This document shows, piece by piece, positions 5,528 through 14,622 of a stretch of DNA of 64,000 bases. Numbering within the stretch: the first letter of the stretch is position 1; each line of letters begins with the position of its first letter. The stretch covers positions 2,976,001 to 3,040,000 of the forward strand of contig NZ_PEFE01000001.1 of assembly GCF_002754315.1 (NCBI RefSeq), read 5' to 3'. Below the pieces are notes generated by a model that was not told the origin of the DNA, did not search any database, and saw only the letters and a list, made by a program, of their open reading frames with translations. The stretch comes from Flavobacterium sp. 11 (GTDB lineage: Bacteria > Bacteroidota > Bacteroidia > Flavobacteriales > Flavobacteriaceae). The position numbers and the translations under genes were made by a program.

Positions 5528-8521
5528 ATGAAAAAAAAATCATTTTTGAAGTTTTGGACAACAACACAACTGTCCAAACTGTCCTGCATCCTTTTCCTGT
5601 GCTTCATAACAGGATTAAATGCGCAAACACGATCTATCAAAGGTATAATTACCGATGATACCAGCACAGTTCCTGGTGTAACCATAAAGGTTAAAAATAA
5701 GCCACCAACAGCATTTTCTGATGAAAATGGAAATTACACCATACTAGCAGCGGAGAATGATGTTTTGGTTTTTTCCTATCTAGGCTATAAAACGATTCAA
5801 ATTGTAGTTGCAGATCAAGTAACTATCAATGTAAAATTGACTGAAGATGCAACGACTTTAAAGGAAATCGTAATAAATGCCGGATATTATTCTATTAAAG
5901 AAAAAGAGCAAACCGGTAGTATTGTAAGAATGATTGCAAAAGACATCGACAAGCAACCTGTCACAAATGTACTAGCTGCAATGCAAGGAAGATTGGCAGG
6001 TGTCAATATCATTCAAGATGGAGGAACTCCCGGCGGTGGTTTCCAAATTAAAATTAGAGGTCGCAATAGTATTCGTCTTGATGGAAATGAACCATTATAT
6101 ATTATTGATGGAGTACCCTATTCAAACGAGTCCATAGGAAGCACGAATACTTCAACGGCATTACCAAGCCAAGCCAGCCCGCTCAACAGTATTAACCCAA
6201 ATGACATTGAAAGCATCGAAGTATTAAAAGATGCCGATGCAACGGCAATTTATGGCTCAAGGGGAGCAAATGGTGTGGTATTAATTACCCGAAAAAAAGG
6301 AAAATCAGGCAAAACAAACATTTCAGTAACGGCCTCAACGGCCGTTGGTACAGCTACTAAATTTGTAGAGCTGATGAATACGCAGCAGTATCTGTCGATG
6401 CGTAAACAAGCATTTATCAATGATGGAATTCCAATATCGGATACCGATTATGATATAAATGGAACTTGGGATCAAACTCGATATACCAATTGGCAAAAGG
6501 AATTATTAGGCGGTTCAGCAACAATCAATGACTTTAGAACCAGTATCTCTGGTGGTAGTGAAACAACACAATTCTTGATTAGTGGGAACTACAGAACCGA
6601 GGGAACAGTCCTTCCGGGAGATTTCAGGTACATTAAAGGAGGGATTCTTAGCTCAATAAACCACACTTCTTTAGATAAGAAATTCAAAATCTCTTTTTCG
6701 GGAAATTACACGGCACAAGATAATCTACAAGCAGCGACAGATTTGACGTTAACAGCGCGTTATTTGGCACCAAACGCTCCCGCACTGTACGATTCAAATG
6801 GAAATCTGAATTGGGAAAATGATACCTTCGAAAATCCTTTGGCACCTCTAAAAAGTACCTACCGTGCAAATACTAATGACTTGGTGGCCAACAGCGTATT
6901 GTCTTATGAACTAATTCCAGGTTTAGAAATAAAATCAAATTTTGGTTTTACCGATTTAAAAACCGAAGAAGTTCGAACAATACCATCCACCATTTACAAT
7001 CCCGTTTACGAAGTTGGGAGTGACAATTCCTTAATGTACTTAAACCTTACCAGCAGACAATCATGGATTATAGAGCCACAACTAAGAGGTTTCAAAAATT
7101 TTAGAAACCACAAATTTGATGTACTAGTGGGGATGACAAGCCAACAGCAACGTACAGAACGCCTATTCCAATCGGGTATTGGTTTTGCAAACAACAATCT
7201 GATTAACAACTTAGCTTCTGCAATTACAAAAAACACAACCAATAGCGATACCTTTTTGTACCGTTATCAAGCTTTTTTTGGTCGCATCAATTACAGTTAC
7301 GACGAAAAATACTTTTTAAACTTTACAGGTCGTCGGGATGGCTCCAGCCGATTTGGACCAGGCAAACAATATGCTAATTTTGGTGCTATTGGAGCTGCAT
7401 GGATTTTTAGCAAAGAAAAATTCAATCCAGAAAATAGTAAAATGAGTTTTGGAAAACTCCGTTTTAGTTATGGAACTACAGGTAATGATCAAATTGGAGA
7501 TTATCAGTTTTATGATACTTACGGTACAACTGGTGCAAATTATCAGGGCATAATTGGGTTACAACCTACACGACTTTATAATGCCGATTTTGGATGGGAA
7601 ACCAATCGTAAACTAGAATTAGCTTTAGAAACTGGTTTTTTTAAAGACCGAATTTTTAGTACGCTAGCTTTGTATAGAAATCGTTCGTCGGATCAATTGG
7701 TGGGTATTCCTATGCCAGCTACAACAGGTTTCTTGTCATTGAATGCGAATCTTGATGCTACCGTTGAAAATTCAGGTTTTGAATTTTCCGTAAGAACCCT
7801 AAATATTGATTCAAACTCTTTTAAATGGTCAACAAACTTCAATGTGGCCGTTGCAAAAAATAAATTACTTTCTTTCCCGAATCTTTCAGGTTCTACTTTT
7901 GCAAATCGGTATGTGATTGGCCAATCCATTGATATTGTAAAATTATACCAAAGTAAAGGTGTTAATCCACAAACAGGATTATACGATTTTGAAGATTTAA
8001 ATGGGGATGGAAGCATAACAGCAGGCGACAAGCAAATTAGCAAGGACTTATCTCCTAAATATTTTGGAGGCATCCAAAACCAATTGGACTATAAAAATTG
8101 GCAATTGGATTTTTTATTGCAGTTCGTAAAAAGAGATAATTACGATTACATTTCAAATGTTCCGGGAGGTGGTCAAGTAAACCAAAGCAACACTAGTGGT
8201 GATGCTTGGCAGCAAATTGGGGATCAAAGCAGTTCGCAACTGCACACTACGGGACTAAATGGTGCAGCGGTAAGCACTTATTATAGGTACATAGAAAGCG
8301 ATGCTGTAATTACAGACGGCTCTTTTATCAGACTAAAAAATATTTCACTTTCCTATGATATTCCGTTACAAGCGACCACTAATGTAAAATGTAAACTTTT
8401 TATTCAAGGTCAAAACCTACTGACATTTACATCTTACAAAGCAGGTGATCCCGAGTTTAAGTTCTCAGGATTCCTCCCTCCGCTAAAAGTGATCAGTGGC
8501 GGAATGACATTAAACTTTTAA
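5528..8521 (+). CDS. SusC/RagA-type TonB-dependent outer-membrane transporter
   Basis: Outer-membrane importer that, with the SusD lipoprotein encoded next, takes up oligomeric nutrients using TonB energy. The 997 residues fit the family. In order: a signal peptide (to about residue 32, ending LNAQ), a carboxypeptidase-regulatory-like domain (about 35-110, with VPGVTIKVK and FSDENGNYTI), a plug domain (about 130-255, with QGRLAGVNI, IKIRGRNSI, PLYIIDGVP, and IEVLKDADATAIYGSRGANG), then a 22-strand barrel ending in a C-terminal Phe. The downstream S9-type peptidase gene hints at a peptide substrate, as in RagAB. The substrate is inferred from context only. Confidence 0.93.
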   Translation: MKKKSFLKFWTTTQLSKLSCILFLCFITGLNAQTRSIKGIITDDTSTVPGVTIKVKNKPPTAFSDENGNYTILAAENDVLVFSYLGYKTIQIVVADQVTINVKLTEDATTLKEIVINAGYYSIKEKEQTGSIVRMIAKDIDKQPVTNVLAAMQGRLAGVNIIQDGGTPGGGFQIKIRGRNSIRLDGNEPLYIIDGVPYSNESIGSTNTSTALPSQASPLNSINPNDIESIEVLKDADATAIYGSRGANGVVLITRKKGKSGKTNISVTASTAVGTATKFVELMNTQQYLSMRKQAFINDGIPISDTDYDINGTWDQTRYTNWQKELLGGSATINDFRTSISGGSETTQFLISGNYRTEGTVLPGDFRYIKGGILSSINHTSLDKKFKISFSGNYTAQDNLQAATDLTLTARYLAPNAPALYDSNGNLNWENDTFENPLAPLKSTYRANTNDLVANSVLSYELIPGLEIKSNFGFTDLKTEEVRTIPSTIYNPVYEVGSDNSLMYLNLTSRQSWIIEPQLRGFKNFRNHKFDVLVGMTSQQQRTERLFQSGIGFANNNLINNLASAITKNTTNSDTFLYRYQAFFGRINYSYDEKYFLNFTGRRDGSSRFGPGKQYANFGAIGAAWIFSKEKFNPENSKMSFGKLRFSYGTTGNDQIGDYQFYDTYGTTGANYQGIIGLQPTRLYNADFGWETNRKLELALETGFFKDRIFSTLALYRNRSSDQLVGIPMPATTGFLSLNANLDATVENSGFEFSVRTLNIDSNSFKWSTNFNVAVAKNKLLSFPNLSGSTFANRYVIGQSIDIVKLYQSKGVNPQTGLYDFEDLNGDGSITAGDKQISKDLSPKYFGGIQNQLDYKNWQLDFLLQFVKRDNYDYISNVPGGGQVNQSNTSGDAWQQIGDQSSSQLHTTGLNGAAVSTYYRYIESDAVITDGSFIRLKNISLSYDIPLQATTNVKCKLFIQGQNLLTFTSYKAGDPEFKFSGFLPPLKVISGGMTLNF

Positions 8522-8540
8522 TCCTCAAAAAAATAGTAAT

Positions 8541-9950
8541 ATGAAAAATTTACAATTTATAACGGTACAAACAAAGCCATATCAGGTGTATCGCATTCTT
8601 TTGGTTTTGACAGTGATACTTTTTTCAAGTTCCTGTAGTGATTTTGTAGAGGTTCCATTACCTAATTCTCAGCTTACAGGAACTACAGTGTTTGAAAGTG
8701 AATTGACAGCAAATGCAGCAATGGCACAAATCTATGCACAACTTCGTGACGGCGGCATCCTATCTGGATTACCTACTGGTGCATCTGTTAGAATGGGATT
8801 GTATGCGGATGAATTACAAGATTATACCAACTCTACAATTGCCCTACCTATTTACAACAATGCGCTTACGGCTGATAATGCTACTGTGGCGTCACTTTGG
8901 ACTTCAAGCTATAGTCAAATATATAACGCAAATTCAGTTATTCAAGGTGTTGAAAATTCGACCGGGTTACCTATTGCGGTTAAAAACAGAGTGTCGGGTG
9001 AAGCACTATTCGTTCGTGCTCTCGTGCATTTTTATCTGTTGCAAATTTATGGTAGCATCCCCTATATTACAGGAACCAATTATGAAATTAATAGAAAAGT
9101 TACGCGCAGTTCTGCAGATGAAGTATATACAGCAATCGCGAAGGATTTAGAAATTGCCAGTTCTAGATTGCCTGAAAATTATAGTTCTTCGGATCGCGCC
9201 AAACCCAATAAAATGGTGGCCAAAGCCATGCTGGCCAGAGTATATTTATACATGAATAAAAATACAGCAGCAGCAAATGAAGCAACTACGGTTATCAATA
9301 GTCCACTTTATGCTTGGGAAACGGATTTAAACAAAATTTTTCTAAGAAATAGTAAAACTACTATTTGGCAATTAGCATCAGCAACAGCGGTACGAAATAG
9401 TAATGAAGGTACAACTTTTATTTTCGTATCAGGACCGCCACCAGTTTGTGCACTTCGTACCGATTTTATGAATGCATTTGAAACGGGCGACCAACGCAAA
9501 GTGAATTGGACAAAGTCAGTTACCACCGGACTGAATACTTGGTATCATCCCAATAAATACAAACTGCGCACCGCAACAACAAGTTCGCAGGAATATTCTA
9601 TTGTGTTGCGCTTAGCAGAACAATATTTGATCAGAGCCGAGGCAAGAGCAAAACAAGGCGATTTAGCAGGCGCAAAAGAAGATTTAAATAAGATAAGAAC
9701 GACCGCTGGTTTACCAATAATTACATCAACTATCACTTCTGAAATTTTGTCTGAAATTCAAAAACAGCGAAGATTTGAGTTTTTTACGGAACATGGGCAT
9801 CGCTTTTTTGATTTAAAGCGCAGTGGAACAGCTGATGGAGTATTATCTGTTTCAAAACCAGGTTGGAATAGTTCAGATATTTTGTGGCCTATTCCAGAGC
9901 TAGAATTGAACGCAAATCCAAATTTACAACCACAAAACACAGGTTATTAA
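8541..9950 (+). CDS. SusD/RagB-family substrate-binding lipoprotein
   Basis: Surface lipoprotein that caps the SusC barrel and binds substrate. The 469 residues begin with a lipoprotein signal (ILLVLTVILFSSSC). The SusD-like N-terminal helical region follows (TTVFESELTANAAMAQIYAQL), with the TPR-like repeats (ALVHFYLLQIYGSIPY, MVAKAMLARVYLYMN) and the typical C-terminal part (RLAEQYLIRAEARAKQGD, QKQRRFEFFTEHGHRFFDLKR, ILWPIPELELNANPNLQQN-type end). It starts 19 bp after susC and ends 4 bp before the S9 gene, so the three form one operon. Confidence 0.93.
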   Translation: MKNLQFITVQTKPYQVYRILLVLTVILFSSSCSDFVEVPLPNSQLTGTTVFESELTANAAMAQIYAQLRDGGILSGLPTGASVRMGLYADELQDYTNSTIALPIYNNALTADNATVASLWTSSYSQIYNANSVIQGVENSTGLPIAVKNRVSGEALFVRALVHFYLLQIYGSIPYITGTNYEINRKVTRSSADEVYTAIAKDLEIASSRLPENYSSSDRAKPNKMVAKAMLARVYLYMNKNTAAANEATTVINSPLYAWETDLNKIFLRNSKTTIWQLASATAVRNSNEGTTFIFVSGPPPVCALRTDFMNAFETGDQRKVNWTKSVTTGLNTWYHPNKYKLRTATTSSQEYSIVLRLAEQYLIRAEARAKQGDLAGAKEDLNKIRTTAGLPIITSTITSEILSEIQKQRRFEFFTEHGHRFFDLKRSGTADGVLSVSKPGWNSSDILWPIPELELNANPNLQPQNTGY

Positions 9951-9954
9951 AGTT

Positions 9955-12537
9955 ATGAAGCTATTAAAAAACCATAGTAATACTGCTTTAGGTTATTCTT
10001 GTAAAAAAACAATTTTGTCATTTTGGATAGTATTATCCTGCTCTATTTACGGGCAGGATCATTCCAAAAAGAATATTGCTGCAGCAGAGTATGAAAGGTG
10101 GGGCAAATTAGAAAACAGAGCTATTTCCCAAAAGGGAAACTGGATATCATTTGATATGCAGTACAGCAATGGTTCAGATACACTCTTTGTGAAACATACG
10201 CAGAAAAATATTGGATTTAGTTTTCCACAAGGAACACAAGGCAAATTTGGTGGTGAAATTGCATTTGGTGCCTTTCAAGGAGATAAAGTAATAGTAACTA
10301 ACTTAGAAAATAGTGAAAACATTAGTATATCAAATTGTACTGCTTTTGAATTTGCCAACAGCGGAAAAATTATTGTGAGCTTTTCCAATGATGGGGAATT
10401 AATGGTGAGGATCATAAAAAATAAAGAAATCATCCAACTTCCAAATGTAACAGAATACCAATTGGACCAGCCTAACAATATCCTGACTTATCTCACTAAC
10501 AATAATGGGAAAAGTAGTTTCGGAACAATAAATCTTAGGACAAACCAAAAAACAGAATATCACACAACGCCACACAAGTTATTTGGTCTTACATTGGCAG
10601 AATATGGAAAAGGTGTTTTTTGGCTCGAAGAGGGCATCAACGGGAAATACACAAAACTGAACTTCTACAAAAACCAAGATAACAGTATTCAAACCTTTGA
10701 ACCAAAATCATTCTCAAATTTTCCAGAAAAGCATGAAATTGTTACCACAAAATCTTTCAAAATTTCAAGTGATGGTAAAAGGGTATTTTTTGGAATCGCG
10801 AAAGTCAAAGAAGAGGCAACACCAAAAAAAGACGATGTCGAGGTTTGGGATACAGAAGATTTATGGATTTATCCAAAAGCAAGTAGGGAAAATTTAGAAG
10901 GGTATTCCACTTTATCGGTTTGGTTTATTGAAGAAAAGCGCTGGAATACGATTACAAGTAAAGAACTCCCTTTTGTACAGCTTAACGGCAGTAAATCAGT
11001 TGCATTACTTTACAATCCAACGGCATATGCTCCTCATTTTAAGCGCTATGGTGAGGTTGACTATTTCTTGTACAATCTGGCTGATGGTACCAAAAAGCTA
11101 TTTTTGGAAAAGCAACCTAGTGAAAATTACTTATTGTCTTTTTCTCCAAATGGAGCATACATATGCTATTTTAAAGATAAAAATTGGTGGCTCTACAATA
11201 TAAAAAAACAATCTACGGTGTCAATTGTGCCACCTGCAGGCTCCGAATGGGTTTCAAATGATTTAAAGTACATAACAAGACCACATGTTTTTGGAATGAA
11301 AGGATGGAGTGATAATGGAGAATACCTTTTGCTACAAGATGAGTTTGATATTTTTAAATTTGATATCAAAACAAGTAAACTAAAACGGATTACAAAAGGT
11401 CGAGAAAGCGGTACTTACTTCACTGTAGATGGTTCAAATATCAAGCAAATAGGAAATGATAATTACAATGGCTGGGCACTAACTGAAATTAATTCAGCTA
11501 ATGATTTAATTGTTTCAGCAAGAAATGCGACCACCAAAGCACAACAATTCAAATTAGTTTCTACATCCAACACTTTAATTCCACTAGCAAATAATGCTAC
11601 AAAATCAGATGAATTGCGTAGAGCCAATAATGAAGTCTATGTCTATCGAGAACAATCGCATAATGAGTCTCCAAGAATTGTATCATTTAAAAACGGTGTA
11701 AATAAGGTTCTGTTTGAAAGCAATACCCATGATAAAAACTTTAATCAAGGAAAGGTAGAACTAATTTCATTTTCAAATTCAAAAGGAGACAAACTGCAAG
11801 GATTATTATATTATCCAGTAAATTATGAAGTAGGTAAAAAATATCCGATGATAATCAATGTGTACTCACAAATCACTAACTCATTGCATGAATATTGCAT
11901 TCCGACTTTATACAACGATACCGGTTTTAATGTGAAACATTTTGTGCAACAGAATTATTTTGTACTAATGCCTGATGTGAAATATTATGAAGGAGAAACC
12001 GGCAATAGTGCACTGGATTGTGTTGTTGCTGCAAACAATGCAGTTGTAAAAACAGGAATGATTGACGCAAAACATATTGGCTTAATAGGGCATTCTTTCG
12101 GAGGTTATGAAACAAATTACATCATTACAAAATCGAAAATTTTTGCAGCTGCAGTATCGGGTGCAGCAATTTCAGACATGGTAAGTTGGTATTTTAGTAA
12201 CTCAAAAAGTCTCAATATTCCAGAATTATGGCGAAGTGAAACGCAACAATGGAGAATAGGAAAGTCTATTTTTAAAGACAAAGAGTTGTACCTAAAAAAT
12301 TCACCAATACTTTATGCAGATAATGTTACTACACCATTACTGTCTTGGGTGGGTAAAATGGAGACTAATTTACCCTACGAACAGAGTTTACTTTTTTATA
12401 ATGCGTTGAGGAGAGCCAAGAAAAAGAATGTTTTATTAGTATATCCAAAAGACCAGCATGTAATTGTAATCAAGGAGAATAAAATGGACCTTACAAAACG
12501 AATTACCAATTGGTTTGACCGATATTTAAAGGAATAA
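9955..12537 (+). CDS. S9-family peptidase/hydrolase of the susCD operon
   Basis: An 860-residue exported protein: signal peptide (ending near SCSIYGQ, about residue 33), a long beta-propeller-like region to about residue 600, and a C-terminal alpha/beta-hydrolase domain of the prolyl-oligopeptidase family. The nucleophile elbow GHSFGGYE is at about 703-710, and the catalytic His is in KDQHVI near 838. The usual Asp in the 'G-x-x-D' segment appears to be Glu (GKMETNLP). Directly after susD, it most likely cleaves peptides in the periplasm before or after uptake. The Glu raises the possibility of reduced or altered activity. The catalytic triad assignment is by eye. Confidence 0.85.
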   Translation: MKLLKNHSNTALGYSCKKTILSFWIVLSCSIYGQDHSKKNIAAAEYERWGKLENRAISQKGNWISFDMQYSNGSDTLFVKHTQKNIGFSFPQGTQGKFGGEIAFGAFQGDKVIVTNLENSENISISNCTAFEFANSGKIIVSFSNDGELMVRIIKNKEIIQLPNVTEYQLDQPNNILTYLTNNNGKSSFGTINLRTNQKTEYHTTPHKLFGLTLAEYGKGVFWLEEGINGKYTKLNFYKNQDNSIQTFEPKSFSNFPEKHEIVTTKSFKISSDGKRVFFGIAKVKEEATPKKDDVEVWDTEDLWIYPKASRENLEGYSTLSVWFIEEKRWNTITSKELPFVQLNGSKSVALLYNPTAYAPHFKRYGEVDYFLYNLADGTKKLFLEKQPSENYLLSFSPNGAYICYFKDKNWWLYNIKKQSTVSIVPPAGSEWVSNDLKYITRPHVFGMKGWSDNGEYLLLQDEFDIFKFDIKTSKLKRITKGRESGTYFTVDGSNIKQIGNDNYNGWALTEINSANDLIVSARNATTKAQQFKLVSTSNTLIPLANNATKSDELRRANNEVYVYREQSHNESPRIVSFKNGVNKVLFESNTHDKNFNQGKVELISFSNSKGDKLQGLLYYPVNYEVGKKYPMIINVYSQITNSLHEYCIPTLYNDTGFNVKHFVQQNYFVLMPDVKYYEGETGNSALDCVVAANNAVVKTGMIDAKHIGLIGHSFGGYETNYIITKSKIFAAAVSGAAISDMVSWYFSNSKSLNIPELWRSETQQWRIGKSIFKDKELYLKNSPILYADNVTTPLLSWVGKMETNLPYEQSLLFYNALRRAKKKNVLLVYPKDQHVIVIKENKMDLTKRITNWFDRYLKE

Positions 12538-12542
12538 AAATA

Positions 12543-12574
12543 AATAAGTGCAGTTTTTTCAAACTGCACTTATT
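12543..12574. terminator. Hairpin downstream of the S9 peptidase gene
   Basis: A perfect 14-bp stem (12543-12556 and 12561-12574) with a 4-nt loop just after the S9 stop codon. It lacks a long T-run but is placed as the end of the susCD operon transcript. It probably marks the last host sequence before the mobile element. Confidence 0.6.
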
Positions 12575-12645
12575 CGTTAATCGTAAATCCATTTAGAATT
12601 TTGATAAAACGCCGACTTTGGAGACGTTTTCCAGCCCCCTGCAAG

Positions 12646-12700
12646 GGCAAGTGGTTTTGAGCTGCGGAAAGTATTTCAAGCAGTTCAAAACACAACTTGC
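12646..12700. repeat. Imperfect inverted repeat in the left part of the mobile element
   Basis: GCAAGTGGTTTTGAGCTGC (12647-12665 region) pairs with GCAGTTCAAAACACAACTTGC (12680-12700), with a 2-nt bulge and one mismatch. The loop is about 15 nt. Bulged hairpins of this type occur at transfer origins and at recombinase attachment sites. Confidence 0.55.
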
Positions 12701-12740
12701 TATTTTCTCTCGAAAATATTCTTACCGATGGTTTTAATTG

Positions 12741-12763
12741 AAAGGGCTTGATGCCCTTTTTTT
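12741..12763 (+). terminator. Intrinsic terminator
   Basis: Stem AAAGGGC/GCCCTTT (12741-12747, 12753-12759) with a 5-nt loop and a continuing T-run to 12763. No gene ends immediately upstream, so it may end a transcript that starts within the element's left end or is read in from outside. Confidence 0.6.
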
Positions 12764-12864
12764 GATATAGCTAAACTGGAAGGTAAATTAATTCAATAAA
12801 TTAATTTAAAAAGCGTTCGATTTCAAATCTCAGACCAGTATAATCATCGAAGTATAAGGATTAT

Positions 12865-13068
12865 GATTGTTTATCACAATCAAGTTTGGAAATCAAACTT
12901 ACCTAATTATGTATTTACGTATTTATGTATTTACGCTTGTCACCCCATAAGCACAAAGCTCTGTAGCAACGCACTACTTTACAAAAGTAAACATGTAAGC
13001 ATAGTTGTTAATAGCTACAGATTGAAATATATACATATGCTTTTAAAACTGTATTTATGTATATACGC
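12865..13068. repeat. Adjacent hairpins and TTATGTATTTACG iterons
   Basis: Two abutting hairpins, GATTGT-N5-ACAATC (12865-12881) and AAGTTT-N7-AAACTT (12882-12900), precede direct repeats TTATGTATTTACG at 12907-12919 and 12923-12935 (16-bp spacing). A third copy with one change is at 13055-13067. The A+T-rich iterons resemble binding sites for a replication, partition or transfer protein. Short open frames across 12863-13304 have no coding support. The whole interval 12575-13374 appears non-coding. Confidence 0.45.
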
Positions 13069-13207
13069 TTTTACATATAAATATGAATGTGGACATGAGT
13101 AAATATTTAAGCTTTCAAATATTGCTGTATGTGCATATGCAAAGGCATAAATATAAATTCAAAAGAAAACAGAAAAACCGTAAAAAAGAAAAAGAAAGCA
13201 ATTTCAC

Positions 13208-13320
13208 AGGGCTGGCAGTAAACTTAGCAAAAGGAAACGGAATAAGTCCCGTAAGGGTGGATTGTGAGGAACGAGCAAGACATTATGCCGTAGTCTTTTG
13301 CTAAGTTTAATGCTTGGCCT
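13208..13320. repeat. Large inverted repeat, candidate structured RNA or oriT
   Basis: A perfect 15-bp inverted repeat (TAAACTTAGCAAAAG at 13219-13233, complement at 13295-13309) encloses 61 nt. The outer flanks AGGGCTGGCA and TGCTTGGCCT are also partly complementary. The loop contains a small ACGG/CCGT hairpin and is G+C-richer than its surroundings. It lies 55 bp beyond the stop of the minus-strand toxin partner gene. It could be an origin of transfer, an attachment site or a structured RNA. Confidence 0.5.
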
Positions 13321-13374
13321 AACTTCGTTTTCTTTTTATTTATTTGTTCGTAAGAATGGCTTATAGTATAAAAA

Positions 13375-13692
13375 CTAGATCCAGCTGTAGGGTTTATCTT
13401 TACGGTTAAGATAGCAGTACATCTCTTCCTTTTTAAGTTCAGGAAACAATTTTAAAGCCTTGTCAATGGCATAATTTGGAAGAAAATAAATTTCGTCACG
13501 AATCGCTTTCACCACCTTTTCAAGGCCGTAGAAACGAACAATTTCGTCGATTTCTTCTTTTCCTCCACGCTCTACGATACGGGCAATAATAGTTTTATAG
13601 GCTCTCTCAAAGTCCATTGCATCTATATCGAAATCCCAAAAAAATACTGGGTTTAGATTTGGGAATGCCTTATTTTTTTTAACTCGTGCCAT
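13375..13692 (-). CDS. DUF6922-type partner of the AbiEii-like gene
   Basis: A 105-residue protein with NPVFFWDFDIDAMDFERAYK, then an IVERGG...IVRFYGLEKVVKAIRDEIYFLPNYAIDKALKLF segment. From memory this is the DUF6922 family, which in Bacteroidota commonly sits beside nucleotidyltransferase AbiEii genes. Here it lies 39 bp downstream of such a gene on the same strand. By context it is the likely antitoxin or accessory partner, though it lacks the winged-helix domain of classical AbiEi. That role is inference. Confidence 0.7.
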   Translation of the reverse strand: MARVKKNKAFPNLNPVFFWDFDIDAMDFERAYKTIIARIVERGGKEEIDEIVRFYGLEKVVKAIRDEIYFLPNYAIDKALKLFPELKKEEMYCYLNRKDKPYSWI

Positions 13693-13731
13693 GAAGTAAA
13701 TATACGATTTTTTAACTTCTTATTCAAACGC

Positions 13732-14412
13732 TTAGCGTCTAAATCCATTTCCTTTATTGGGTGGAGGAATTTGATTTTTTGATTCAGAAAATGAAATGGA
13801 AGGATTGAAAACTGCTTTTTTTAGTCGCTGGGTCATTTTGTTCCAATTGGTTTCTTTGCCTTTCAGGAGTTTGACTTTTTCTTCTTTGTCTATATTTCTA
13901 TGATCCATTAATGCAAGAGCAGCTAGTCTCGGATTTCCATTATATTTGTTTTGGTAAGTTTCTAAATAGGTTTTAAGGGAATGGTGTTCCAAAAGAAAAT
14001 ACATGTCAACAAAGTCTTTTATCCTTGTGCCGTTTTGGAAAATCGCATGAAGCTTCATAGCACCGATGTCATATAAAGATGCCAGACGTACACCTTCTTC
14101 AGTCCGAATTGGTTCCTGCCACGGATATCGGTGGGCAATGATATCTACCTTAACCAGGCCTATATCTAAAAGCATGGTGTTTTCAAGTATCTCCCTGATT
14201 TTTACCGGATGTTGATCTTTAAGATGGGAAAGCATTGCCAGTTCATCAAAATCTCTAATTGTAAACAGGTCAATATCTATGCTTAGCCGATGGCCTATCA
14301 TAAGGCTAAGAGCCGTGCCTCCAACAAGGCTGAAGTCTTTCAGCTTTTCATCTTTCATAAGTTTCTGGAGAAGTTCCCACATCTCCTTGCTGACTGTTTC
14401 TTTGTAGAGCAT
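13732..14412 (-). CDS. AbiEii/AbiGii-type nucleotidyltransferase
   Basis: A 226-residue member of the AbiEii family of toxins, nucleotidyltransferases that act in type IV toxin-antitoxin and phage-defence systems. The signature is plain: LVGGTALSLMIGHRLSIDIDLF, with GGTAL at 31-35 and the metal-binding D46-I-D48 pair. A further acidic residue is expected in VKVDIIAHRY (about 95-104). The AMKLHAIFQNGTRIKDFVDM segment is the usual C-terminal family motif. It is cargo of the mobile element, transcribed away from mobA with a 210-bp divergent gap. A role in element maintenance or phage exclusion is likely but not shown. Confidence 0.85.
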   Translation of the reverse strand: MLYKETVSKEMWELLQKLMKDEKLKDFSLVGGTALSLMIGHRLSIDIDLFTIRDFDELAMLSHLKDQHPVKIREILENTMLLDIGLVKVDIIAHRYPWQEPIRTEEGVRLASLYDIGAMKLHAIFQNGTRIKDFVDMYFLLEHHSLKTYLETYQNKYNGNPRLAALALMDHRNIDKEEKVKLLKGKETNWNKMTQRLKKAVFNPSISFSESKNQIPPPNKGNGFRR

Positions 14413-14622
14413 AATTTCACGTTTTTCATGAAATTAATTCCGAAAGCGGGGCACTCTTACATACTGTCCTGTCGTGGCTTTATTTGACGGGAGTTGTCCT
14501 TAAAGCGAAAATCCACATGCGGAAATAATAAGCCAAATGCTTCCATATTCTGCAATATCCAGAAGCGATCACTAATGATTAAGTATATTGGTTTTAAAAT
14601 TATTTAGACGAAACCAGTAAAA

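Noticed and set aside
12863..13304. Two short overlapping frames (79 and 73 codons) in the left part of the mobile element
   Set aside because: They cross hairpins, iterons and the large inverted repeat, their composition is not protein-like and no start signal is visible.
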